A stretch of DNA of 64,000 bases from Anaerolineae bacterium (GTDB lineage: Bacteria > Chloroflexota > Anaerolineae > UBA4142 > SHND01): positions 1 through 64,000 of the forward strand of contig JADZCJ010000068.1 of NCBI GenBank assembly GCA_020851635.1, read 5' to 3'. A program made the position numbers and the translations under genes. Each line of letters starts with the position of its first letter. Within the stretch, counting starts at the first letter, position 1. Shown here piece after piece: positions 25,784 to 34,599 of this stretch. The notes under the pieces were generated by a model, which did not search any database, was not told where the DNA came from, and worked only from the letters and a program-made list of their open reading frames with translations.

Positions 25784-26844
25784 AAGCGATCGTCAAGTTG
25801 CAGGCAGGCGCGGGGCATCCGGAGTTGTGCGAGGTGCCCATGCCTCGCCCGCGCCCGCAAGAAGTTTTGGTGCAGGTGCATGCGGCGGGCATCTGCGGAA
25901 CAGACCTGCATATTCTCGCAGGCGAGTATCCGTGCCGTCCGCCGGTGACGCTGGGGCATGAATTGGCGGGGACGATTTGTGAGGTGGGTTCGGATGTCAC
26001 GGGCTGGGCGGTGGGCGACCAGGTGACCTCGCTGCCGTTTGCCGTGTTGTGTGGCGATTGCGAGTTTTGCCGCGGTGGTCAACCGGCGCTGTGTCCCGCG
26101 CGCCTTTCGTATGGCAGTGGCGTGAACGGCGCCATGGCGGAATATGTGACGCTGAATGCTTCGGGACTGTATCGTCTGCCCGGCAACCCGGATTTTATCG
26201 CAGGCGCATTGACCGAACCGTTTGCGTGCGTGTGCAAGGCGGTTTTTGAGGTCGGGCGGCTCGAACGCGGAGAACGGGTGGTGATTCTGGGTCCGGGACC
26301 GATCGGGCTGTTGACGCTGCTGGCGGCGCGGTCCGCCGGGGCGGAGGTTTCGATCATCGGGCGGGAGAGTGACAGGGCGCGGCTGGAACTGGCGAAACGG
26401 CTCGGCGCGGTCGAGATCTTTTATGCACATGAACTCGACACGGCGGACAAACTCCAGGACCATTTTGACGGGCGCGCGCCGGATGTGGTGATGGAATGTT
26501 CGGGCGCGGGCGCGGCTTTTCGAATGGGGCTGGAGCTGGTGCGCAAACGAGGGCGCATTATCCAGGTCGGTTTGTATGGCGGGGATATACAAGTGGATTT
26601 GAACCGCGTGGTGTTCAAGGACGTGGCGCTGCGGGGCTCTTTCTCGTCGAGTTATGCGTCGTGGGAACGGGCGCTGGACCTGATACGGTCAGGGCAGTTG
26701 GACCTGCGCCCGCTCGTGTCGAATGTGTATGCGCTCGCCGATTGGGAAACCGCTTTTGCCGGTGCGGTGGCAGGCACAGGGCTAAAAGTGGTGTTTGAGC
26801 CGGGGAGGGGGGGATTGAGCGGGTTGTTTGACTTGGGAAATTAA
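25780..26844 (+). CDS. Zinc-dependent alcohol dehydrogenase family protein (sorbitol/threonine dehydrogenase-like)
   Basis: 354 residues if translated from TTG 25780. An open frame runs upstream, but homology starts at LKAIVK. Catalytic zinc ligands C39 and H60-E61 (CGTDLHILAGEYPCRPPVTL, then GHE), structural zinc cysteines 91, 94, 97 and 105, and the Rossmann glycines GPGPIGLLTLLAA near 165. It is an NAD(P)-dependent medium-chain oxidoreductase acting on a polyol, sugar or amino alcohol. The substrate cannot be fixed from sequence. Confidence 0.85.
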   Translation: MKAIVKLQAGAGHPELCEVPMPRPRPQEVLVQVHAAGICGTDLHILAGEYPCRPPVTLGHELAGTICEVGSDVTGWAVGDQVTSLPFAVLCGDCEFCRGGQPALCPARLSYGSGVNGAMAEYVTLNASGLYRLPGNPDFIAGALTEPFACVCKAVFEVGRLERGERVVILGPGPIGLLTLLAARSAGAEVSIIGRESDRARLELAKRLGAVEIFYAHELDTADKLQDHFDGRAPDVVMECSGAGAAFRMGLELVRKRGRIIQVGLYGGDIQVDLNRVVFKDVALRGSFSSSYASWERALDLIRSGQLDLRPLVSNVYALADWETAFAGAVAGTGLKVVFEPGRGGLSGLFDLGN

Positions 26845-26868
26845 ACAGGGAAAATGTAACCAGAAACT

Positions 26869-27873
26869 ATGTCTATCGTCGGCATCATCGCCAACCCCGC
26901 TTCGGGCAAAGACATTCGCCGCCTCGTCGCTCATGCCTCTGTTTTCGATAACAACGAAAAAGTGAATATCGTCCGCCGCGTGCTGCTGGGACTGGACGCC
27001 GTGGGCGTCAACAGGGCGCTGTTGATGCCGGACTATGCAGGTATCAGTGAACGCGCTGCAAACGGGCTGAAACTAACGCTCGGCGTCGAGTCCGTGCCCA
27101 TGACCACCGAATGGACGCAGGAAGATTCGACTCGCGCCGCGACCATAATGCGCGAGCAGGGCGCGGCTGTGATTATTACGCTCGGCGGAGACGGCACAAA
27201 TCGCGTGGTGGCAAAGGGTTGTGGTGAGACGCCGCTCGTCGCGATTTCGACGGGCACAAATAATGTCTTTCCCACTTTGATCGAGGGCACCGTCGCGGGG
27301 CTTGGCGCGGGTCTGGTGGCGCAAGGCATTGTGAGCGGGGCGGAGGCGATTCGCCAGACAAACCGTCTCGAAATCTGGCGAAACGACGCCATTGCCGACA
27401 TTGCGCTCGTGGATATAGTCGTGTACGCGGGACAGACCATCGGCGCGCGCGCCATCTGGCATGAGGACGAGCTCGACCAGATCATATTGACACACCCCGA
27501 ACCGTACTCGATCGGGTTCTCGTCTATCGGGGGCTATCTCAACACGAATAGCTCGGACACGACGGAAGGAATGGCGATCGAGGTCGGTCAAGGTCCGCTC
27601 CACGTGCTGGCGCCGATTGCGCCGGGACTCGTGCGCCGCATCGGTATCAAAGCTCATCGTCGTTTGCGCGTCGGTCAAGGTGTGGATGTGCTGCGCTTTC
27701 CGAGTGTGCTCGCGTTGGACGGCGAGCGCACGCTTGTGCTGCACAAACCCGAGCCGATTCAGGTGCGGTTGAGCGGGCGAGGTCCGCGCGTAATAGACAT
27801 TCGGGCGACAATGCGCGCCGCCGCGGTCAAGGGATATTTCGTCCGGGACCAGGACCCGCCGGTCAGTGCTTGA
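26869..27873 (+). CDS. ATP-NAD kinase-like protein, AcoX family
   Basis: 334 residues. N-terminal GIIANPASGKDIRRLVAHAS, then the kinase motif TLGGDGTNR (GGDGT at 106-110) and AISTGTNNVFP, which are the signatures of AcoX-like NAD-kinase homologues. AcoX genes sit at the head of acetoin dehydrogenase operons; the biochemical role is not settled. Here E1-alpha, E1-beta and E2 genes follow after a 538-base gap. Confidence 0.8.
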   Translation: MSIVGIIANPASGKDIRRLVAHASVFDNNEKVNIVRRVLLGLDAVGVNRALLMPDYAGISERAANGLKLTLGVESVPMTTEWTQEDSTRAATIMREQGAAVIITLGGDGTNRVVAKGCGETPLVAISTGTNNVFPTLIEGTVAGLGAGLVAQGIVSGAEAIRQTNRLEIWRNDAIADIALVDIVVYAGQTIGARAIWHEDELDQIILTHPEPYSIGFSSIGGYLNTNSSDTTEGMAIEVGQGPLHVLAPIAPGLVRRIGIKAHRRLRVGQGVDVLRFPSVLALDGERTLVLHKPEPIQVRLSGRGPRVIDIRATMRAAAVKGYFVRDQDPPVSA

Positions 27874-28411
27874 AAAAAAGAGATGATTGAATAACCACCC
27901 CACTTGGTATAATATAAGCAGTGTCACCGGCAGGTTGGCGGAGAGAGCTCTTTTGTAGTTTTGAACGCGTATCGTAATCGCCAAGTTAACTGTGATTTAA
28001 TTTCGCTCTGACAACCTGTCAATAGCGCAACGACATGCGATTGCGGCGATGCAATTCATCGCATCGAGTGTCGAGTTTTATAACTCGCGCGCCAGTACTT
28101 GCAATTTCATCAGGTTGTTGTGCTAATCCATTTCGTCATTTGAAATGGAAACGTATGCTTTTCACCCCGCGACGATTGGCTCGGTCGGCAAAATCCTCTT
28201 TGCCCGGCGCATCTCGCTTGCCAGCGCGCAGCTCATCTCTCAGCTTGACCACCTCTCCGGACGCTGCGCGGCACAACGTGTGACATGCCCTCCGAATAGA
28301 TCGCGCTCCGCCAAGAACTCATCTCACCACCGGACGAGGAGGTGATGCGTCTAGATCAAGACCAGGATATAGGACGAACGACAATGAGGGTTATTCAATG
28401 GAGGTAAAGCG
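27874..28411. other. 538-base intergenic region with promoter and repeat remnants
   Basis: No convincing gene. A promoter-like TTGAAT (27890-27895) with TATAAT (27909-27914) follows the AcoX-like gene. A dispersed repeat occupies 28021-28098. Two open frames near 28145-28345 look like fragments, and across stop codons a stretch reads LRQELISPPDEEVM near 28310, perhaps a decayed small gene. GGAGGT at 28399-28404 is the ribosome-binding site of the E1-alpha gene. Confidence 0.5.
28021..28098 (+). repeat. Dispersed repeat, copy A (copy B at 33548-33610)
   Basis: The left part (AATAGCGCAACGACATGCGA, then TTGCGG) and the right part (GTTTTATAACTCGCGCGCCA) both match 33548-33610 with a few changes. 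Copy A has about 15 extra bases in the middle that form a GCGATG/CATCGC hairpin. No coding sense. Confidence 0.55.
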
Positions 28412-29398
28412 ATGAAGCTATCTCGAGACCAACTCCTCTCAATGTATCGCCAGATGTGGACGATTCGCTTTTTCGAAGACGAGTTGGCGGCAGCGTACAT
28501 GGAAGGCAAGACCCCTGCCTTTGACATTGGTTCGGGACCGGTGCCGGGCGAAATGCATCTTGCCGCCGGACAAGAACCCGTCGCGGTTGGCACATGCGCG
28601 CATTTGAAAAAACAAGACACCGTCGTGGGGACACATCGTCCACATCACTTTGCGATTGCCAAGGGAGTCCCGCTCGACAAGTTGGCGGCGGAAATCTTTG
28701 GCAAAGAGACCGGGTTGGGGCGCGGCAAGGGTGGACACATGCACCTGTTTGATGTCGAACACAATTTTAGCTGCAGCGGCATCATCGGCGCCGGCTTTCC
28801 GCCTGCCTGCGGCGCGGCTCTGGCGGCAAAGAAAATGGGCAAGGATTGGGTCGCCGTCGCGTTTGCAGGCGAAGGGGCGGCGAATCAAGGGTCGTTTCAC
28901 GAGGCGCTCAATCTGGCGGCGTTGTGGCAGCTGCCTGTGATTTTTATCATCGAAGACAACTCTTGGGCAATCTCGGTGCCAAAAGGCAAATCAACCTCGA
29001 TCCCGGACAACAGCACGCGCGCGGCCGGATATGGGATTCCCGGCGTCCGCGTGGACGAAAACGATACCCTTGCCGTGTATGAAGTGCTGGGCGAAGCAGT
29101 GGCGCGGGCGCGGCGCGGCGAGGGTCCGAGTCTCATCGAGGTCAAGACCGATCGCTACTATGGGCACTTTCAGGGCGACCCCGAATTGTATCGCCCGAAA
29201 GACGAGGTGTCTCAATTAAAAGCCAACGACCCCATCCAAAAGCTCGCGAGTCAAATAATGGCTCAGGGCGCGGCGACGCAGGCAGAACTCGACGCGGCGC
29301 GCGATGCTGCCAAAGCGGACGTCGCTGGCGCGATGGAATTTGCCCGCACCAGCCCTTATCCTGCGCCCGAACAAGCGTTGGAAAACGTCTTTGTATGA
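28412..29398 (+). CDS. Thiamine-dependent 2-oxoacid/acetoin dehydrogenase E1 alpha subunit
   Basis: 328 residues. The thiamine-diphosphate motif runs from GEGAANQGSFHEALNLAALW to IEDN; also seen are GKGGHMHLFD and the RYYGHFQGDPELYR loop. GGAGGT lies 8 bases upstream. It forms an alpha2-beta2 E1 with the next gene and decarboxylates a 2-oxoacid or acetoin, passing the acyl unit to lipoate on E2. The AcoX neighbour favours acetoin; pyruvate is possible. Confidence 0.9.
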   Translation: MKLSRDQLLSMYRQMWTIRFFEDELAAAYMEGKTPAFDIGSGPVPGEMHLAAGQEPVAVGTCAHLKKQDTVVGTHRPHHFAIAKGVPLDKLAAEIFGKETGLGRGKGGHMHLFDVEHNFSCSGIIGAGFPPACGAALAAKKMGKDWVAVAFAGEGAANQGSFHEALNLAALWQLPVIFIIEDNSWAISVPKGKSTSIPDNSTRAAGYGIPGVRVDENDTLAVYEVLGEAVARARRGEGPSLIEVKTDRYYGHFQGDPELYRPKDEVSQLKANDPIQKLASQIMAQGAATQAELDAARDAAKADVAGAMEFARTSPYPAPEQALENVFV

Positions 29399-29433
29399 CC
29401 GGGCGTTGCCCATGACATCGAGGAGAATTGAAC

Positions 29434-30447
29434 ATGGCAAACGAACGTGAACTCACAATGGCAAAAGCCATTTCCGAAGCCATCGCGCAAGAGATGGAAC
29501 GCGACCCTCGGGTATTTGTGCTCGGTGAAGATGTGGCGGTCTATGGCGGAATCTTTGGCGCGACGCAGGGTCTCGTTGAAAAATTTGGTCCCGATCGGGT
29601 GATGGACACGCCGATCTCGGAAACCGCGTTCATTGGCGCGGCGACCGGCGCGGCGGCAGCGGGCATGCGCCCGGTGGTCGAATTGATGTTTGTGGACTTT
29701 TTCGGCGTGTGCATGGACCAAATCTACAATCATCTGGCAAAGAATACATACATGTCCGGCGGCAACGCGCGCTTTCCCGTCGTCTTGATGACGGCGATGG
29801 GCGGCGGCTATAATGACGCGGCGCAGCATTCGCAAGTGTTGTACGGCTTGTTCGCGCACGTGCCCGGCTTGAAAATCGTCGTGCCCTCGAATGCCTATGA
29901 TGCCAAAGGACTGATGATCTCGGCAATCCGCGACGACAATCCAGTTATGTATTTTTTCCACAAGGGCTTGATGGGATTGGGCTGGATGAAATATCCAGAA
30001 CGCACGATTACGCCGGTGCCGGAAAAAGCATACACGATCCCCTTTGGCGTTGCCGACATCAAGCGCCCGGGCAAGGATGTGACTATCGTCGCGCTCGCGA
30101 TGATGGTCCAACGCGCGCTCGATGCCGCGGATGAATTGGCACAAGAGGGCATTGACGCCGAGGTGATTGACCTCCGCACGCTCGTGCCGCTCGATCGCGA
30201 CGCGGTGATCAATTCCGTAAAAAAGACACACAAACTGATCGTGGTGGACGAGGATTACAAGGGCTTTGGCATGACGGGCGAGATTGCCGCCATCGTCGCC
30301 GAAAGCGCGCTCGATTATCTCGACGCGCCGGTCAAACGGCTTGCCGTGCCAAACGTGCCGATTCCCTACAGCCGCCCGCTCGAACAATTTGTGATTCCCA
30401 GCGTCGAAGCAATCGGTAACGCGGCGCGCCAACTCGTCAAGAAATAA
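29434..30447 (+). CDS. 2-oxoacid/acetoin dehydrogenase E1 beta subunit
   Basis: 337 residues from ATG 29434 (GAGGAG upstream; TTG 29428 is in frame). Seen are the transketolase-like pyrimidine domain (VFVLGEDVAVYGGIFGATQG), DTPISETAFIGAATGAA, and the C-terminal domain KKTHKLIVVDEDYKGFGMTG. It pairs with E1 alpha 35 bases upstream. All key regions are present. Confidence 0.9.
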   Translation: MANERELTMAKAISEAIAQEMERDPRVFVLGEDVAVYGGIFGATQGLVEKFGPDRVMDTPISETAFIGAATGAAAAGMRPVVELMFVDFFGVCMDQIYNHLAKNTYMSGGNARFPVVLMTAMGGGYNDAAQHSQVLYGLFAHVPGLKIVVPSNAYDAKGLMISAIRDDNPVMYFFHKGLMGLGWMKYPERTITPVPEKAYTIPFGVADIKRPGKDVTIVALAMMVQRALDAADELAQEGIDAEVIDLRTLVPLDRDAVINSVKKTHKLIVVDEDYKGFGMTGEIAAIVAESALDYLDAPVKRLAVPNVPIPYSRPLEQFVIPSVEAIGNAARQLVKK

Positions 30448-30453
30448 AAAATC

Positions 30454-30504
30454 ACCCTGACAGGGTTTGCGCGCGACACGGGGACGCGGGAAACCCTGTC
30501 AGGT
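30454..30504 (+). repeat. Palindromic element between E1 beta and E2 genes
   Basis: Arms ACCCTGACAGGGTTT (30454-30468) and AAACCCTGTCAGGT (30491-30504) pair with one bulge around a GC-rich 22-base loop. It belongs with the AGACCT-type family (3931, 40635). No T-run follows, so it is probably not a terminator but could lower E2 expression. Confidence 0.6.
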
Positions 30505-30513
30505 CTCCGGAAT

Positions 30514-31638
30514 ATGCCGTACGAATTCAAACTGCCCGAGTTGTCTCAAGAAACAGAAGAGGGAATCGTCGTCGCATGGTTCAAGCGCGAAGGCGCACAA
30601 GTGACTGCGGGTGAAAACCTGCTCGAAGTGCAGCTCGCCAAGGTGAGCTATGATGTTCAAGCGCCAATTTCGGGCACACTTGAAAAAATTCTTGCGCCGC
30701 GCGATGCCGTCGTCAAACAAGGCCAAGTCCTCGCGCACATTCTGCAATCCGACCAAGTCGAAACGAACGCCACCTCCGCGCAGTCCCCTCCGCCCACAGC
30801 AGCGGCGGTCGCCCCGGCGCAGACGTTTGTTCCCGCATCCCCCGCCGCGCGCCGTCTGGCGAGCGAACGCGGGATAGATTTGGCAATGGTCAAGGGCAGC
30901 GGACCGGAAGGGCGGGTCAGCGAGGACGACGTTTTGAGATACATCTCGGCGGCATCAGCGTACCGGACCGAACCCCTTTCGCCGACGCGCAAAATCATTG
31001 CCCGGCGCATGACCGAAAGCTTGCAGACCACCGCGCAGCTCACGCTCACCACCGAAGCGGATGTTACGGCGCTCGTCGCGCTGCGCGAAAAATTGCAGCC
31101 CCTATTCGACGTCACATACACGGACCTGATCGCACAAGCTGTCGCACACGCGCTCGCCAAACATCCGCAGTTGAACGCGCGTTTGATGGGAGACGCATTG
31201 CAGGTCTGGCAAGACGTCAACATCGGCATCGCGGTCGCGCGCGAGACGGGTTTGATTGTCCCGGTGCTGCGCGCGGTGAACCGCAAGAGTTTGCGCGAAA
31301 TTTCCGCCGCGGCAAAAGACCTGATAGAGAGAGCGCGCGTCGGCGCCCTCACCGAGCAGGACTTGACCGAGGGCACATTCACCCTCACAAATCTGGGGAT
31401 GTATGGGATTGACGCTTTTACGCCGATTCTCAATCCTCCTGAAATCGCCATTCTCGGCGTGGGACGCATTGTGGAGCGCGCGGCGCGCAAGAGCAAACGC
31501 GGCGGCGTGTTGTGGAAACAGATGCTGACGCTGAGTCTCACGATTGATCATCGCGCTGTGGACGGCGCGCCTGCAGCCGCGTTCCTACAGACGCTGTGCC
31601 AACACCTGCAGTCACCCGCAGACGAAAATGATACATGA
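30514..31638 (+). CDS. Dihydrolipoyl acyltransferase (E2) of a 2-oxoacid/acetoin dehydrogenase
   Basis: 374 residues. N-terminal lipoyl domain (1-76) with the probable lipoylated lysine K43 in EVQLAKVSYDV, where most E2s have Asp before the Lys. Ala/Pro linker, then an E1/E3-binding domain (108-144, ARRLASERGIDLAMVKGSGP). Catalytic domain ends with the DHRAVDG active-site motif (345-351). No E3 (lipoamide dehydrogenase) gene follows, so E3 must come from elsewhere in the genome. Confidence 0.9.
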   Translation: MPYEFKLPELSQETEEGIVVAWFKREGAQVTAGENLLEVQLAKVSYDVQAPISGTLEKILAPRDAVVKQGQVLAHILQSDQVETNATSAQSPPPTAAAVAPAQTFVPASPAARRLASERGIDLAMVKGSGPEGRVSEDDVLRYISAASAYRTEPLSPTRKIIARRMTESLQTTAQLTLTTEADVTALVALREKLQPLFDVTYTDLIAQAVAHALAKHPQLNARLMGDALQVWQDVNIGIAVARETGLIVPVLRAVNRKSLREISAAAKDLIERARVGALTEQDLTEGTFTLTNLGMYGIDAFTPILNPPEIAILGVGRIVERAARKSKRGGVLWKQMLTLSLTIDHRAVDGAPAAAFLQTLCQHLQSPADENDT

Positions 31639-31758
31639 TCAAGATAGAGGGTCAGGGCGACTGTAAGCTGCGTCAACCCGATTAAAAGAAAATTATTTGC
31701 CTGACAGAGTGGCTCGCGTGTGCGCCCCACTCTCGATTCGTTCCACTCTCTTTTGTCT

Positions 31759-33369
31759 ATGGCTCGCCCGCGCCACCTGCTTGTGGCATTGTGCCTGTTC
31801 ACCCTTGCCTGCTTTTATGCTCTCTTCGTTGGCGCATCTCGCGGCGCCGCCGACGGTTCGCCCTCCGCACCTTTGCCGTCGAGCGGGGTCGTTTCCGACG
31901 CTGCGCCTACTCTTACAAAAACGCCTACCGCAAGCCCGACCTTTACCGCGACCGTCACCGACACGCCCGCGCAGACCGCGACAAGAACCCCAACTGACCC
32001 GACAGCCCCGACTGACACGCCTACGCTGACAAAAACCTATACCACGACTCCGACCTTTACCGCGACGCGCACCCCTACCGGATCGCGGACGGCAACGTCT
32101 ACGCCTACAAACTTGTTGACCCCGTCCGCCACGCCGACTCGCACAAAAACGCCCACCGTGACCGCGACATTCACCGCGACGTTTACTCCAAGCAAAACGC
32201 AAACAGGAACGCCGACAAATACGGCAACACAAACCGCGCCACCCTCCTTTACGCCAACGGTTACGCCGACAAGCTCGCAGACGGCTTTGCCCACGTTCAC
32301 GCGGACAAGGACAAATACACCAACCCCATCGTTCACACCTGTCCCACCAACAAACACCCCGACGCCTTCGAGCACTCGGACGCACACGCCGACGCAGACC
32401 TTGACGCGGACCCCGACGCCCTCCAATTCGCCGACCAACAGTCCAACTCGTACGCGTACGCAGACCCCAACCGCTTCACTTACACCGACCCTTACGCGGA
32501 CATCGAGCAGCACACCAACGCATACACTGACTCACACTCGCACACCGAGCGGCACACCAACGCTCAGTTCAACGCCGACGGCGTCATTTACGCCAACCGA
32601 GACGCTGACACCCGCTGTGGTTTTTATACAAGAGAATGACCCCCGGGTAACGTTCGACGGCTGGCGGGGCGTTCAAGACGCGAATTCAGACGGCGGCGGG
32701 TATCGTATCAGCAGCTCCAAGAACGATACAATGATGTTCAAGTTTCGAGGGGCAGCGGTCCGGCTCGTCATGATGCGCGCGGATGATCTGGGGCAGCTCC
32801 GTGTCCAGATTGACGGCATTGACAAGGGGACTATTGACCTGTTCAAAAAGAACCGTGTATACGAATTCTCTAGACTCTTTGATAATTTGGGCGACAAAAA
32901 ACACAAACTGCTTGTCACGGTGCTCGGAAGCAAAAAGTCAAAATCCAAGGGCGCGGGCATTGTCATTGACGCACTGCAGGTTGCCGAGAAGCGCTCTCAA
33001 GAAACCGACCGCCCTTTGATTTGGAACAAATGGAAAAACAAGAACGCGGCGCAAGCTGCGGGAGGCGCTTTTCGCTATTCAGGCAAGGGGAGCGTGAGTG
33101 TGACCTTTGAGGGAACGAGCGTACAGTGGTTGACCGCACATGGTCCGGGGTATGGACAGGCGGATGTGTTCATCAATGGGGTGCAGCAGGGATCGCGGCT
33201 AGATTTGTATGCGCCCGTCCAGCAATGGCAAGTGCCCGTCGAGTTTTCCGGTCTGCCCCGGGGCACACACACAATCGAAATACGCGCGACAGGCGCCAGG
33301 AATGTCGCGTCAACGGGGAATGTGATCGTCGTGGATGGATTTTTGATTCCCGCCGACTATTCCGAGTAG
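31759..33369 (+). CDS. Secreted surface protein: Thr/Pro-rich stalk and two tandem beta domains
   Basis: 536 residues from ATG 31759 (GTG 31720 in frame). Signal peptide [20 protein letters not shown]; then about 240 residues of Thr/Pro/Ser repeats (TPT, TRTPT, TFTAT). After that come two related beta-rich domains of about 120 residues each, ending [11 protein letters not shown] and [10 protein letters not shown]. Both contain a [22 protein letters not shown] strand and a G-x-x-x-V-x-I-(D/N)-G turn. They look like a duplicated carbohydrate-binding-type sandwich. The stalk is typical of extracellular Chloroflexota proteins and may be glycosylated. Confidence 0.65.
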   Translation: MARPRHLLVALCLFTLACFYALFVGASRGAADGSPSAPLPSSGVVSDAAPTLTKTPTASPTFTATVTDTPAQTATRTPTDPTAPTDTPTLTKTYTTTPTFTATRTPTGSRTATSTPTNLLTPSATPTRTKTPTVTATFTATFTPSKTQTGTPTNTATQTAPPSFTPTVTPTSSQTALPTFTRTRTNTPTPSFTPVPPTNTPTPSSTRTHTPTQTLTRTPTPSNSPTNSPTRTRTQTPTASLTPTLTRTSSSTPTHTLTHTRTPSGTPTLSSTPTASFTPTETLTPAVVFIQENDPRVTFDGWRGVQDANSDGGGYRISSSKNDTMMFKFRGAAVRLVMMRADDLGQLRVQIDGIDKGTIDLFKKNRVYEFSRLFDNLGDKKHKLLVTVLGSKKSKSKGAGIVIDALQVAEKRSQETDRPLIWNKWKNKNAAQAAGGAFRYSGKGSVSVTFEGTSVQWLTAHGPGYGQADVFINGVQQGSRLDLYAPVQQWQVPVEFSGLPRGTHTIEIRATGARNVASTGNVIVVDGFLIPADYSE

Positions 33370-33425
33370 CTTTTATTGACTGACACAAGGAAACGCGAAT
33401 TTCGCCAAACTGCGGCTTGGCACGA

Positions 33426-33455
33426 ATCATTGTTACGCTTTGCGTAACGACGAAT
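33426..33455. repeat. Dispersed palindromic repeat, copy 2 (inverted relative to 3536-3565)
   Basis: Matches the reverse complement of 3536-3565 at 27 of 30 bases. It lies in the 240-base gap between convergent genes (33370-33609), which contains no gene. Confidence 0.6.
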
Positions 33456-33547
33456 AAAGATCAGAATTAGCCCAAATTCGCGCAGATTCGCGTTTTCCTC
33501 CGAGCGGTCGAGACAGAATTTGTCAGCTCATTAAAGCTAGATGGAAG

Positions 33548-33610
33548 AATAGTGCAACAACATGAGATTGCGGGATTGAGCGTTGTGTTTTGTAACTCGT
33601 GTGCCATCAC
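33548..33610 (+). repeat. Dispersed repeat, copy B
   Basis: Shares AATAGTGCAACAACATGAGA, TTGCGG and GTTTTGTAACTCGTGTGCCA with 28021-28098. Its right end reaches the stop codon of the minus-strand permease gene. Confidence 0.55.
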
Positions 33611-34599
33611 TATTCCGCAGGCGTCACGACGGTTGCGGCAACCTCTTGTTGTGCGCGCTGTCGAAACCGTCGCCGCGCCAATTCTTCACGCAGCTTGCCG
33701 CGCGCACCCACCAGAACAAGCGCAACGAGTGCGGCAACATTCGGCAAGAACTGCACGAGACTCGGCGGGATATCCGTGACGGTCTGCAGACGCACGGCAA
33801 AAGCGTCCGCAAATCCAAAGAATAGCCCCGTGAACAAAACCCCGATGGGATGATTCAAGCCAAAGAGCGATGCCGTCACAGCAAGCCAGCCGCGCCCGCC
33901 GGTCATGTCACGCGTAAACAATGTGAGATGACCGACCGATAGAAACGCGCCGCCCAGTGCGGCGAGACACCCGCTCAGAATCAAGACAAAAATCTTGACG
34001 CGCGCCACGTCAATCCCAACCGTCTCCGCCGCCGATTGATTCTCACCCACAGCCCGAATGTGCCGCCCGAATCGAGTGTGAAACAAGACAACATAGAGGG
34101 CGAAAGAGGCGAACCATGACGTATATACAATTATGTTGTGCCCACTCAACAATGGGCCGAGAATCGGAATTTGATCCAAGAGCGGGATATTGATTTCCGG
34201 CAGCTGTTGAATGCTGGGGTCTGACCACGAGCCAAATGCGCCAAAAACGACGCGCAGGAAAAAGACCGTCATCTCGGCAATAAACAGATTCAGCGCCAGC
34301 GCGAGGATGACCAGGTCCACCCGATACTTTAAATAAACGGCGGCAAAAAATGCCCCAATCAGTCCGCCTGCGAGAATGGCGACGACAACGCCAAGATACG
34401 TATTTCCCAGCAAGAATGCGGCGACAATTGCCGCGAACGCGCCAAAGAGCATCATCCCTTCAATCGCGAAATTCAGAACGCCCGCGCGACTGCAGATGGC
34501 GAACCCCAATGCCCCGAGGATAATCGGTGTGGCGAGACGAATGCCGCTCCGAATGACAGCCAGTGTGATAATGTCTTGCGAAATCTGAATTTCGTTCAC
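33610..34599 (-). CDS. BmpA-type nucleoside ABC transporter permease 2 (first system)
   Basis: 329 residues with about eight hydrophobic spans. The BPD_transp_2 family features RAGVLNFAIEGMMLFGAFAA and the cytoplasmic loop RFGRHIRAVGENQSAAETVG match permeases of YufOPQ/NupOPQ-type importers. It overlaps the preceding permease gene by 4 bases. With the next three minus-strand genes it forms a nucleoside or purine importer. Confidence 0.85.
   Translation of the reverse strand: MNEIQISQDIITLAVIRSGIRLATPIILGALGFAICSRAGVLNFAIEGMMLFGAFAAIVAAFLLGNTYLGVVVAILAGGLIGAFFAAVYLKYRVDLVILALALNLFIAEMTVFFLRVVFGAFGSWSDPSIQQLPEINIPLLDQIPILGPLLSGHNIIVYTSWFASFALYVVLFHTRFGRHIRAVGENQSAAETVGIDVARVKIFVLILSGCLAALGGAFLSVGHLTLFTRDMTGGRGWLAVTASLFGLNHPIGVLFTGLFFGFADAFAVRLQTVTDIPPSLVQFLPNVAALVALVLVGARGKLREELARRRFRQRAQQEVAATVVTPAE

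Noticed and set aside
28145-28345. Small open frame METYAFHPATIGSVGKILFA and onward in the 538-base gap
   Set aside because: No ribosome-binding site, no family recognised, and neighbouring sequence looks like gene fragments.
32037-32513. Long minus-strand open frame rich in Val/Gly opposite the Thr/Pro stalk
   Set aside because: It is the antisense reading of the ACN/CCN repeat and has no start signals; the plus-strand frame has a signal peptide and real domains.
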